64,000 nucleotides of DNA, taken from assembly GCF_026210795.1 (NCBI RefSeq), contig NC_089441.1, forward strand, positions 4,340,001 through 4,404,000, in the 5' to 3' direction. The stretch is from Rhizophagus irregularis (lineage: Eukaryota; Glomeromycota; Glomeromycetes; Glomerales; Glomeraceae). This document shows, in pieces, positions 25,553 through 37,498 of the stretch (within the stretch, counting starts at the first letter, position 1; every line of letters starts with the position of its first letter). The position numbers and the translations under genes were made by a program. Below the pieces are notes generated by a model. It was given only the letters and a program-made list of their open reading frames with translations, had not been told where the DNA came from and ran no database searches.

Positions 25553-27057
25553 TCACAATGATAAAAATTCATCTTTTCGCTTGTAATACTCTTTAAACCG
25601 TAACACAGCATATTCCATATAATTAAAATCAATATCGGAAAGCTGGGCTTGAATCTATTAAAAAGAAAGATTTAGCAACTTAATATAGAAAATATATAAA
25701 TAAAATTCTTGAATATTACCAAACCCCAAAGTCCCCAATAAAAATGAGAAGCTAACGCAAATTTATTGACTTCTCGATATAATATAGAAATTTCCTCATC
25801 AGTAGCATCGCGAGCTATAAAAAAAGTAAATTAGCACTTTTGTCACTAAAAATTTGAATAAACAAGACTTGAACTTATATTTACTGGAATTAAATGCATT
25901 AAGATAGTGTCTCAACCATTGCATTTGAAATTTCTCATCAGGATACAAACTATAATCACATTCAAATCCAGCAAATTCACAAAAATGGTTTCCGATGTCA
26001 AATCCTCGGTAGCTATAACATGCATATTCATAATCAATGAATGAAACTTTTTTTGCAGATTCATTATAAATAATGTTTGCATAAAGGAGATCGTTATGAC
26101 AAAACGTAACGGGGGAATTAACTTTTACCAATTCCTGTTCCAAACTAATTAACTAAATGAAATATTTAATTTTATTTAATAAATTCATATAAGTTGTTAT
26201 ATTCTGGTGTCATTACCTCTTTATTAAGCTTTTCTATATTGAAATGTTTTAGGAATTTCTCGTCGTTGTCATAAGACTTTGTTACTATACAAAAAAAACA
26301 AATAATTAATATATTGGTAATATATTTGTATAGGTAATATATTGAGTAAAATTATTACCTTCTTTAAGCCATTTCTTTAAGGTAATAAATAAATTCGGCT
26401 TTTTTTCTCCCGCAATATCCGTGCCATGCCAAATAGCCAAATTTTTGGCAGCTAATAAAGATTTGAACGGGTCACTTAAATCAGCAACAGAAAACACTTT
26501 CCCTTCTATAAAACCGTAAACGATTCCGTTATTGAAGCGTCCATAAAGAGGTGGCGACAAATCTAAACTCGACAACGAAACTATATTCTAAAGTTAGGAA
26601 AACCCAATTAGACTTTAAGAATGCTCTAAACCAATACATTTAAATTTAATGGGTCTTACATATATTTCTTGTTTCCTGTCTATTAGAACTTCCGATTTAT
26701 TACCATAGGTTCGAATTAATATAGAAAATCCAAGAGGCTTATTTGTGCACTTGATAACTAGGTTATTTTTAATAAGTTTAAGGTTTTTTAAGTTGTTTAT
26801 AATCTATAATAATAAGTTTATTAGTAAATTTCCAGCAATAACAATTCTTATTTACGTTTATTGGTGATTCCATCTTTACATTGCTCTAACTCCAGGTCCT
26901 CTTTTTTCCAGGTGGGAAATAATCTCAAAGCAAGTTCTAAGGCGCATTCAAAGAGGTTTGACGACACTACGAAATAATCGATATATTTTATGTTATTTTG
27001 TATGTACGTTTCAAGTTGTTCCAAAGAACTAACATCAAACGCTCCGTTACTCAACAT
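25553..27057 (-). CDS. EKI1: Ethanolamine (choline-type) kinase
   Basis: Seven exons (27057-26856, 26757-26660, 26587-26359, 26284-26217, 26152-25885, 25814-25720, 25654-25553) give 353 residues. Motifs in order: GITNKLIKC near 65-73 (nucleotide-binding start), VYGFIEGKVFS, the Brenner motif HNDLLYANI at 218-226 with catalytic Asp220, and IDYEYA at 238-243 with the metal-binding Asp239, then GNHFCEFAGFE and the tail HFYWGLWGLIQAQ. This is the first, cytosolic step of the CDP-ethanolamine route to phosphatidylethanolamine. The FIEGK and GNHFCE variants favour ethanolamine over choline kinase, but the substrate cannot be fixed by eye. Exon 2 uses the AG at 26758, which is the one that keeps the frame. 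Confidence 0.92.
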
Positions 27058-28017
27058 GTTAAAAAATAAGACAGAAAGAATCGGCAGAATTTTTAATTTC
27101 TTGATGTTTTAGGCAAAGTATATGCACTCGTGACATCACCTGGACCGCTGGACGCTTACAAACAATGATCTTCCCCAGTAACACCATAAAAAAGCTTGGG
27201 CATGTGATTTTGAGCATGTGATTTTGTTACATACGGCGCAGTTTGTGGCAGAAAATACGACCTGTAGAAATAAACCTAATATCTTGGAAATCACCAAGTA
27301 TTTGACAGCCTAATTAATTCTCTGCAAAAACTAGTCTGTATTATAAAGTAGCAAGGAAGTCATATAGTTCTATTAATAAATTAGGTGAAGACGTTGAACA
27401 TTATCAAAATAAGTGAACCATGGAAGGGGCATACTGATAGCACTCATTATTTACAATAATTTATTTTAAATTAATGTATTTTAATAAATTGAAATTGAAT
27501 AAATTTTATTGTTAAATTAATATTACATTCTATTTTAATAAAATAATTACTCTAAAAGAATTTGTTTTACTCTTATGAATTAACATCTATAAAATTACAT
27601 TATATTCTAAGAAATTATCTTTGAAGTGAGTATCTTAGGGTAAGGTAAGTTAGTTTAGGCGGAAATACTTATCCTTGAAGGTAACGTAGACGTTGGCATA
27701 TCTTTGGGCTAGGTAAGGAAGGTTAGTTTAGGCTGAAACTTTTACCTTTGGAGTTAGTGTTGACCTTAGGGTAGAAATAACTGCAATTTCCATAGCCACA
27801 CTTAGCCACAGTCAAATCACATGAATCACGTGCCCGAGCTTTTTTTGATCCTCATCAGCATTTTATACATGGTTATATGGTAAATGAAATCAACCGCCAA
27901 TCAGGGTTTTATTAATATTAATACATATGATTGAAACAGAAATTGCTATATTTTGTATGTATTTAAATTCCTCAAGCTGGTATCTCATAATATACTACTA
28001 ATTATGAAGTCAAATTG
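27058..28017. repeat. Intergenic region with an inverted-repeat-bounded element and a short tandem duplication
   Basis: AAAAAGCTTGGGCATGTGAT at 27189-27208 is matched in inverse orientation at ~27824-27846 (AATCACGTGCCCGAGC...), bounding ~660 bp. Inside, 27640-27770 holds two copies of a ~65-bp unit containing GTTAGTTTAGGC. A MITE is plausible but target duplications are not visible. The ethanolamine kinase promoter must overlap the left part. No gene seen. Confidence 0.4.
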
Positions 28018-31000
28018 TTATCTGTCGTTCTTAATCCTATTTATAATAGTTTTCAACACTCTAGTCTGTCTCTTCTCCTTTTCATGTTCAGTCTGATTAT
28101 CTAATGCTCTATCACCTACATCATCATCAATTTTTTTAAATGCAGACTTCAACATAAATACGAAATCACACTGCGTTGAAATTGCTACATTAGAGCCATT
28201 AGCAGTTAAAGTATCGTGCAAGCGCGAAGTTTGTTCGAATTTAGCAGCGGTAACTTCCGCACGATCTACAATTTCTCGCGGAACTCCTGCCATATTAGCC
28301 ACATTCATTCCATAGGATTTGGGACATACTCCAGGTACTAACTTGTAAAGAAAAGTAACCTCTTTTTTGTGTTGATCAACTTGACAGCTCATATGTTTAA
28401 GAGCGACATTAGGATTCTTGTCAAATTCTTGTGTTAACATGCCATAATGAGTAGAAAATAGTCCCAAACAACCGATGTGCGTTGCCAAATAATGTAAAAC
28501 CGAATAGGCAATAGCATACCCATCAAAGGTTGAAGTACCGCGACCTAATTCATCAAGAATGACCATAGATCTTGGTGTCGCTTCATGTAAAATCTTTGAA
28601 GTTTCGTTTAATTCTACCATGAAAGTGCTCTGTCCCGCTAGGATGTTATCATTTGCGCCAATGCGTGTATAGATTCTATCAAAGGGTGTCAAGCGACATT
28701 TTTTTGCAGGCACGCAACAACCTAACTGTGCCATAATAATTGCTACACAATTCTGTAATAAAGATGACATTATATATTATTAATGCTTAGATATATGTAA
28801 ATTTGCTTGAGTAAATTATAAAGTTTCAAACCTGACGCAAGAATGTGGATTTTCCACCCATATTAGGACCGGTCAATAAGATAATATTTTGATTGTCACC
28901 TCCCAAATATGTGTCGTTGGGTATAAAATCTGTCGCAATGCTATTTAACAAGACCGAATAAGTACTTATTAAACACTTAAGAACACTCATCATCCACATA
29001 ACATACCTGGGCGTAACGCAGGGGTGTCTTAGTTCTTCGAATTCCAAGACACTTGGTCCATCTTGCGCGAATTGAGGTCGACACGATGGTTCTGTAAAAA
29101 TAATATAAATAGTTGTTCATTCTTCATAAAGTTATAATATCGACTTACCTCCCAATGCCTTTGAACTAGCAGCCAAGCTGAGCAAACAGTCTATCTCTGA
29201 AATGATTTTAACCGCGGATAACGTCTTTTGATAATGAGCATCAAATTTTTCATAAAATCTTCCTTGTAGAGATTTTAAAATATTGGATTTAGTCTCAAGT
29301 GATTCTTGAAGATCTCTTATAAATTTTTGGAGAGTAGAGTTCCAATAACGATTTACTTTCCGAGTACACGACAACTTCTTCCAATCATTTGGAACCTTTA
29401 TACCATTTGGAACTTCAAGCTGATAAATTTCCTTTCCAATATCTTTGTATACAATCTTATCAGACCTAAAAAAATAAGTAAAATACAGCCATATTTAAAT
29501 TATGTATGAATTTGACTATAAAAAGTTTTATAGCATACTTCAATAATTTTTTTGTCTCTTTCAAATAATCGTCTAGTTGCTTCTCAACCGTGCAAAGTTT
29601 TTGATTAATTTCATCATAATCCTGTTCGATTCCAGGATAAGGTAATAATTTCCCTGTAATCAAATGTGCAATGAATATTACATATAATATTGAATTTGCA
29701 TCTACAAACGATAATTGAAAGAGAATAATTACCCTCTTTTTCAGCTTGATCATGATCAAAAGCTTCTTTAAAATATAACAACATGGGAGACAGATCCGGT
29801 ACGCTCCCAATTAATTTAAGTAATTTACCCGAATAAAATTGTTTTGCATATTCTTTAAATTTATCTACTGTATCCTATTATTTTAAATTAAGATAAAAAC
29901 TACAGTAAGGACACTTCACATCATAATATAAAAAAAGATGCTACTAACCATTAGCTTTTCGAAAGAAGTTAATACGAGTAAAAAGTCTTTTACTCTGCAT
30001 GTTCCTGCATGAATCCGACTGATTAATCTTTCCAGATCTGGAAAATGTAAAAATGTTTCGTCATATAATTCTCGAAAACCAGGATGTTTATTTAATTCTT
30101 CAATAGCATCCAATCGTTCATTAATATCATCTACATTTCGAAGCGGATGACACAACCATTGTTTAAAAGTTCGCTTTCCTTTTTTTTAAATAAATGATAT
30201 CATGTTATGAAATATGCAATGTTAATTTAAATAGTCGATATTCAAACGATTATTGCTTACCAAATGGTGTGATGCAATGATTTAACAATTTAAATACAGT
30301 TCCTTGATCGCTTCCATTTAAGTTATTCTCGAAAATTTCAAGATTCGCCAAAGTTTGACCGTCGAGGATTAGTGAAGTGCTATGACAAATCGGGTCATAT
30401 ATTCTGAAGTTTCGCAATGATACTAGTTCCTCGTCAAGTTTCAACTTTTTATTTTTATATAACAAACTAGTTAGGTTAAAAACATAACATTTTAATAAAA
30501 AGCATATTATATAATAAACTTACTGAACGTAAATACCAAATCAGTCCTATAAAGTATGTTAAATGATATTTTTAGTATAAAAGATTTTTAATAACAAAGC
30601 CTGTCCAAATAATACTTACCGCCTAAAGCGGACAACATTAAAGGCTTGTTCCGGGATATTTTAATAGCTTCAGGCCAAGTTTCTAGTTCCATAAATAATA
30701 TTTGATTAATTAAATAGCATTACGATTTACTCAATACAACCCTAAAAAATACCCGGTTTATATTCATTATCATTATCTTCATTGATGACATCATCTTGAT
30801 CAGATGAATTCTTTGGTTTATTAGAAAAATATCGAGAAAACCTAATCTCATCCCAAGTCGCATTAGCATCCCAAAATTCTCTTTCAGGTATCAGCCCGGT
30901 CCATATTGGGCAATTAATGCATGTTTTTAAAATGCGCTGTGAACGTTTACTGAGCATTCCCTAAAAAAAAGGTGAAAAAAAAAATAATAAAATAAATTCT

Positions 31001-33246
31001 AATAGTTTACGAAATTTATTTAGAAGTTAATTTAAAAGTTGATCATTAGAGCAAGAATGCTAACTTTTTCATATACTATTTCTTTTGGTTTGACTTGCAT
31101 GATTAAAGTTTCGAATTGGGTCCTATCAATGTCATCAACAAATGACGCAAGATTGAATTCGCCGGTCGCAGTATCAACAAAACAAACGCCATAAGAAGGT
31201 GGATCAATTTCGTTTGGACAATGTTCCTGCGAATATAATAAGGTCAAACCGTCAATATCCATAATACTTGACAGGTAATAACATATAAACTTAGCTCGAA
31301 TAAGATAACAACTTTAATTGACATGCAATAAGTTGACATTTCATCAGTTAATAATCCACCATCTACAATTGTTCCGGCAGTAAGAATAGAAGTTAACTGG
31401 CGTCTTATAACTTTTTCCTCCTGTAATGCATTCGATATTATTTAATAAAATTAATTAAGTCCATAAATTTCAAACAAGGAATGAGATAAATCTCCACCTT
31501 ATTCTTGCTCGCTTTTTCGCGCATCTCTTTGCCAAGTGCTGTTTCCATTTGATCAACTCTTGCGACCTTGTGACTTTATATTTGAAAGAATTAGTTATTG
31601 AAATTCTTTAAAGTTGCCGATAAAAACAATTTTATTACCCTTTTGCTATAAACTTAGCTGCCCAATATTCAAAAGAAGACTCGGGTACGCCGACCATACG
31701 CATATTGACACGATCTGTAAGTTTAAGGTCGAATTCTGTGTGACCTATATCTGCATCACGTTCATACAACTCTAAGCAAGTTATACGAATTTGTACAATG
31801 TTGTTAATTATTTTAACGTGAGATGGTCACTATACGGCACATAAAATCATACCATAAAATTTTCCTTTCTTGAAAAATACAACCTAGGATTAATTCATAA
31901 GCACAATGTTATCATTAATTGTAAATAATACATAATCACAAAAATTAATAAATTTATATATCATACAGTATCCCAGTGATTAGATTTGATTTCCCAGTAT
32001 TGTTTTTCGAACGGAGTAAACTTCGCGGATTTAGGAACGTACAAAGTACGTGGATCGTAATTAGGTGATCCTTTTATATTAAGGGAGAAGGAGAATAAAA
32101 ATAATTATCACTTTAAAAGAATAGCATCCAAGATAAAAGTAAAGAAACAACACCTTCAAGATTTCCATCCACATCACAAACATTTTGCAGCCAGCTGTAT
32201 CGCTCTTCATTCTTGGCTTTAAAATCCACAGCACGTTGCTTACATTGTAATACTTATTTAGCAAATTATAATATTATTCATATGTTTATAGAGTTTCAAA
32301 GATTTATACCTTCTTTTTCTCAGTATTAGTCATATGAGCTGAAGATGAGAAACTCGAACCTCGGCGAGAAGATGAACTCGAGGAAAATCCCTAATTATTA
32401 TATGAATGGTAAAATATAATTTATCGATTTTATCAAAAACTTTCGAATTCGTCACTAACCTTTAATTTGAACTGTACGATATTTGAATTTTTATTTCGGT
32501 TTTTCTGATAAGATTTTGCCATTGAATTATCTTCCGAATCATCCTCACTAGCAGCTTCATCATTCATATCTATGCATGTATAAGAACGAATAAATAAATT
32601 TGTGGCAATGATCACACGTTAAAAATTAAAAATTAATTTTTTACCAAAATCATCACTTTCTTTTTGTTCACAATTATCGACATAGTCATCATCAATATTA
32701 GTATGAGGTTTTTCTATTATTTGATTTTGCAAATGATTTATATTTCAGTATGCAACATAATCATCAAACAACAACATGACAAACATACTTGAAGGAGGAT
32801 CTGTGGAATCGTGCTTATCATTCGAATCATCATCATCAGAAGAAACGTAAATTTTACGTTTAACTCTTCGCTACAAGATATGAACACGTAAATTTAGAGC
32901 GTCATTTGTTCAATAAATTCACTTATAAAGAGTATCAACAACATACTCTCAAAACCCTTTCCCCCGAAGTTGACTCTTCGGTTATCTCGGCGATACTCGT
33001 AGTTTCTACATTATTTACTTGCTCGTTATCGATATTTTGCATATTTTTCTCCCGCCGAGATTTAGGAGTTACAGGAGTAAGAGGTAGCTCGAGTTTCTCG
33101 GAAGCTTTTCTTTCATTGTTAGCTTCTACTGGTACTTCTTTCTTAAGAAACGAAAGAAGGCTACTTTGTGTTGCGACTGGGGTAGAAGTTTTTCTTTTAT
33201 TCTGTACTGAGTTCAACTTCGATTGTACCTTATTGCTAATTGGCAT
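28018..33246 (-). CDS. MSH6: DNA mismatch-repair ATPase MSH6
   Basis: Twenty-three exons keep phase: 33246-32947, 32870-32789, 32713-32645, 32569-32460, 32390-32310, 32238-32154, 32070-31967, 31883-31853, 31771-31639, 31573-31498, 31420-31313, 31226-31065, 30960-30753, 30682-30620, 30546-30524, 30444-30261, 30178-29949, 29874-29733, 29653-29539, 29465-29149, 29091-29007, 28940-28832, 28752-28018; 1183 residues. An N-terminal PIP-like box (QSSLLSFL, 27-34) is followed by ~190 disordered, acidic/Ser residues without a PWWP domain. The mismatch-recognition FYE is at 286-288 (split by an intron), the Walker [10 protein letters not shown] at 926-934, and Walker [12 protein letters not shown] with Asp1006-Glu1007. 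MSH6 pairs with MSH2 as MutS-alpha and recognises base mismatches and small loops during replication. The exon-11 donor is a weak GTTGTT. The gene appears intact. Confidence 0.96.
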
Positions 33247-34490
33247 TTTAGCGGAACTTATTTTATGTCTAACTCGAAAAAAACGCGCTGTTCTTGCGTT
33301 GTTCTTGCAAGGATATAAAAAAAAAGTAGATCGCGTCTCCCTATAAGCCGATACGTCGCGTTCATAAATGCTTTTGAGAATCTACCTGAACATCAATCTT
33401 TCCACATTCACGTGACCTTTGGCTAGCATTATTGGTGCTTTTAACAAAATAACGATAATTATCAATTTTCACATGAAAAAGAATGAGGCTAAATCATTAT
33501 TCAAAAGTGTAATCTAAAACAAAAATATACACGTTATTGAAGTTTTATTAACAATATTTGCATTTGTTATAATATATTATTGTAATTACAATATAAGATT
33601 TAATTATATAGTTTTACTTATATGTATATAAAAAATTTCAAAATTATATTAAAAATGAATTTCAAATATTTAATTAATAAAGTTAAAAAAATCAAAGTTA
33701 AAAAGAAATTCTAAAATGCATTTTTTAAATTATGCAATTAATACTAATTATTTACTAAAGTAATATTACATATTTGTGTTTTAATAACAGATAAGTAATT
33801 TTTTTACTAAATTAATCAAATTATTTTTAAAAAACTAGTAATATAATTATTTAATATTTTAACTATCATGATTAATGTTGCTGTCTAAAACTTATTTAAT
33901 GATAAATTTTAAAATCTAAAACTCAAAAACTTTATTTTTAATGAAAAAATTGGTAAATCTGAAACTTTCTGAAATTATAATTAGTTTCAGAAAAGTATAA
34001 AAACAGTTTAAGCAATTAAATTTATTATAAAAAATAGTTTCAGATTGAATTTTAACTAAACTAAAATTTTGAAAAAATAGTTTTGGATGATTACCAATAA
34101 CTGAAATTATAACAATTAACAGCATTAAAAAAATATAGTGTTAGTAAAAAATAAAAATTGATAATTCTAATCAATAATGATAATTACCCTGGTAATTTGA
34201 AGTAAAAAACTTAAATAAAATAAATATAATTGCCAAACAAAGTATTTTTACAGTAAAAATTTAAAATCAAACTTAATTAAAAAATTAATAATATTAATTG
34301 TTATTAGAAATTGGATTTAAAAACTAATTTGATTCAAAGTAATTTAAAGGTATTATATATTATAATTTTTTTATATATATCATTTGGCAAATTATTTTTA
34401 TTTACATCTTATATATATCACATGTTATTAATAACTAATCATGATATTAATAACCAATAATATTTAAGTTTGCTTATTTGCAAAAACATA
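33247..34490. other. MSH6 upstream DNA passing into AT-rich repeat remnants
   Basis: The first 100-200 bases hold the MSH6 promoter (a G+C-richer patch with GCGTCTCC and CGATACGTCGCG around 33330-33360). Beyond ~33500 the DNA is nearly pure A/T with no long frame. At ~34083-34210 it contains a decayed relative of the repeat seen at 11035-11140. Confidence 0.5.
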
Positions 34491-34492
34491 TA

Positions 34493-34668
34493 CAGTGACA
34501 CCTCTCTAAGTGCACCCTCCTTGGGACCATAGTAAAAAAATAGTAGTGCATTTATAGAGAGTAAAATATTAAGAGCGCTTATAAGTTGGGACCAGGCCCA
34601 CCGTGCACTTAAAGAGAATTTATATAGTGCGTGCACTTATAGAGGGTGCACTTATAGAGGTGTCACTG
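34493..34668. mobile_element. MITE with TA target duplication (mariner/pogo type), 176 bp
   Basis: The ends are CAGTGACACCTCTCTAAGTG and its inverse CACTTATAGAGGTGTCACTG, flanked by TA on both sides (34491-34492 and 34669-34670). Internal copies of the GTGCACTTA(A/T)AGAG motif repeat near each end. No coding capacity, so it would need a transposase from elsewhere. Confidence 0.8.
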
Positions 34669-34670
34669 TA

Positions 34671-36326
34671 TTCTTATTCGAAAGTTCTAAAAGGACCCAA
34701 ACATTACATATATAACTTATAACTGATCTGCATGAATTTAGCACTTTTTGCTTCCACTAAAATAAACCTAATTTACTAAAAATCAAATTATCACATTTTA
34801 AATCTATACTAATTTGCTAAAACTCAAAATATGAGTTATCATAAAATTCTAAATAATATAGGTTTAAATTTGCTTAATAAAATATAATTTCAGTTTATTA
34901 AAATTATTTGTAGATTGGTAAATTTAATTGTTAATTTACCGAAATTAACAATCTTTTTTTTTTATTATCAATAAAAAAATAATAATTAATATAAATTAAA
35001 CTGTCAATTTTTATAATTTATAATTAAAAATATGTAGATTATAAATAAAATAATAATTAATAAAAATAATAAATTAAATATAAATAATTATTAAAAAATA
35101 AAATGTTGCGAAACTAATTAGAAAGTTTTTGGCCTGCATTATGCTTAATTTTGGCCGGAATTATACTTAATTTTGGCCAAAAGACCCCGAAACTAATATT
35201 TTTAAAAATATTATCTATAAAAGTTAAAAAAAAAGGACAAGTTAAATTTTAAAAAAAAGTACCAATTTGCTCAAATATAAAATATGACTTTGTAAAATTA
35301 ACACAATTTGCTAAAACTCATAATTATGATTATTAATTAATTTTCAATCAATTTGCTCTTTATTTAAAATTATGAGTTTAACTTAATTTTAATTGAATTT
35401 GCTAAAACTCAAATGTGAGTTATATATGTGATATCTGGAGTCCTGTTCTAAAAAACTTTTTTTTAAAAAAATAAATCTTTTAAAGTTAGTAAATAAAGTT
35501 CAAAAACATAGCTTTTTAATTATATAAATCTTATGTTAAATATTACAAAAATCTATATTATACAAAAATTTGTGTTACTATTTTATATAAATTTGCTATG
35601 CCAATCAATATGAAATCTCACATGAAATAATTACTTATTTTAGAAATTGTTTTTTTTTATTAGTAATTAATTAAATTTAAAGAAATATTTAAATTTAAAA
35701 AAAATAAAAATAGTTAGTGAATTACTCAATATTTATTAAATTAAATTTTAAATTTTGCTATTCCTATTTTTAAATAATACATCTAAATGCATACTATTGC
35801 TATTTTTGAAAAATAAATGTAAATCTGTCCTAAAGTAAATAACTTTTAATATATTTATTTAACAGTTTATAAGTTTAATTAAACAATTTAATTAATAGTA
35901 TTTTTATCTAATTATCTATTTTATTCTAATTAAATAAAGATATAAAGTTATTGAAGTAAATTTTAATAAAAAAAAATTTATGATATGAAGATTTAGTTAG
36001 TAATTGTCAATAAATAAAAATAGATGATATTATTACTATGATTAATTAATATATATATAAAATATTATCTTTACAACTAGTCTGATTTTATTTCTTAAAA
36101 ATTACAATTATAAAAAAAATTGAAAAAAAAAGAGTATAAATGTATATTTTACTCTAAATATTATAAAATTCTAAATATTTTTAAAATAACTTATACAGGT
36201 GATTTAAAGCAAATACAGCATAATACTTTATTTTTATTAATCTATTTTATAATTATTTATACTATTTTTTTTTTATAGATATAATCTTATCTTAATATAA
36301 CTATGTTTACTTATATATGTTATACG
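34671..36326. other. AT-rich repeat remnants, no gene
   Basis: Extremely A/T-rich sequence with short repeats such as AATTTGCTAAAACTCA (34794 region, 35290 region, 35395 region) and TTTTGGCCGGAATTATACTTAATTTTGGCC near 35150, quoted here in part: GGCCGGAATTATAC. It looks like decayed transposon DNA; no frame or known family can be supported. Confidence 0.4.
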
Positions 36327-36613
36327 CACTAGTCGAAATAGTCCAATTCAGCCAGATTTTGTATAGACAAATTTGGCCTGAATTATGGCTAAAATCTGGC
36401 TGAAGTTAGATGAATCTTCTAACCGAAAGTTCATATTGAGTGTTACCATTCAAACTGCCACTTATCTAAATTTCAGTTAAGTTTTGATCTACAATTTGCA
36501 TAAGTTTCAGATAGCATTTTTATACCGAACATTTTGTAATTCATAAAATTGTATTTTATTTAATATTAACAATTTTATTATATAATATACTATATTTTGC
36601 CTATGTATATATA

Positions 36614-37041
36614 CAGTCGACTCTGGTTATAACGAACCTATTTGTACCGAAACCTTGCTATACCAAATCATAATTTCCAGAACTAATTTTTTATAAATAA
36701 TTTCACTGGATATAACGAACTTTTATAATAAAATACTATATAATGCATCCAAACTAAACTTAACCAGCCCCTATATATCAGCTATATAATAACTTTATAC
36801 TTTCTATAACGAATGGTTATGTGACTATATAGTAGTCCAGGCCAATTTTATAGTGCTGGCCAGAATTACTAGTAATTTTTTTGAAAATTTATGTTAAAAG
36901 AAATTATAATTTTGGCCAGCATTACAAATTTGGCCTAAATTACCTATAAAGAAAACTAGTTCAGTATATTATATAACGAATTCACTATATACTGAACTAA
37001 ACCTCCTGGAACAGAGGATTCGTTATATTCAGAGTTGACTG
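36614..37041. mobile_element. MITE with TA target duplication, 428 bp
   Basis: Ends CAGTCGACTCTGGTTATAAC and the inverse of CAGTCAACTCTGAATATAAC, each next to TA (36612-36613 and 37042-37043). This is a mariner/pogo-like terminal repeat, related in its first bases to the ends of the 4.8-kb element at 39662. Internal GGCCAGAATT (36858-36867) suggests an older nested repeat. Several ATAACGAA motifs repeat inside the ends. No coding capacity. Confidence 0.78.
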
Positions 37042-37498
37042 TATTTAATACTAACAATATATGTACTATTTTCAGCCTATATAACATACAGCTGTCTTAA
37101 AGGTTAGAAAATTTTTCATTATTGTGTAAAATAAATAAAAAAACTTTCCACCATAGATCCACACATCTAAATGTCTGAAGAACTGAGCTGTCTAAAAAAT
37201 TAAGAAAAATAAACCATTAAAAATCATTTATTATTAAAGTAATAACAATTAAAGATATAAAAAATTAAAAATTTACTGAATTATCACATCCAAGGAGACT
37301 GAAAACCCCACTTAATAAGATAAAAAAGAATCGTTAGAAGCTGTTCATGAAAATAAAAAAATATTAAAAGAATAAAAAAAATGAAAAAATATACCGATAA
37401 TAAATAGTAAGCGTTAGTATACTTCAAAAAGTTCACTTCCTACAAAATAATGAAATGTTAGTACATTTCTTCAAAGTAAACTTTAAAAGAATTGACTT

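Noticed and set aside
31226-31313. Frameshift in MSH6 between exons 11 and 12
   Set aside because: An in-frame ATG at 31262-31260 looked like the start of exon 12 in the wrong phase; using the AG at 31227 restores phase, so the gene is intact.
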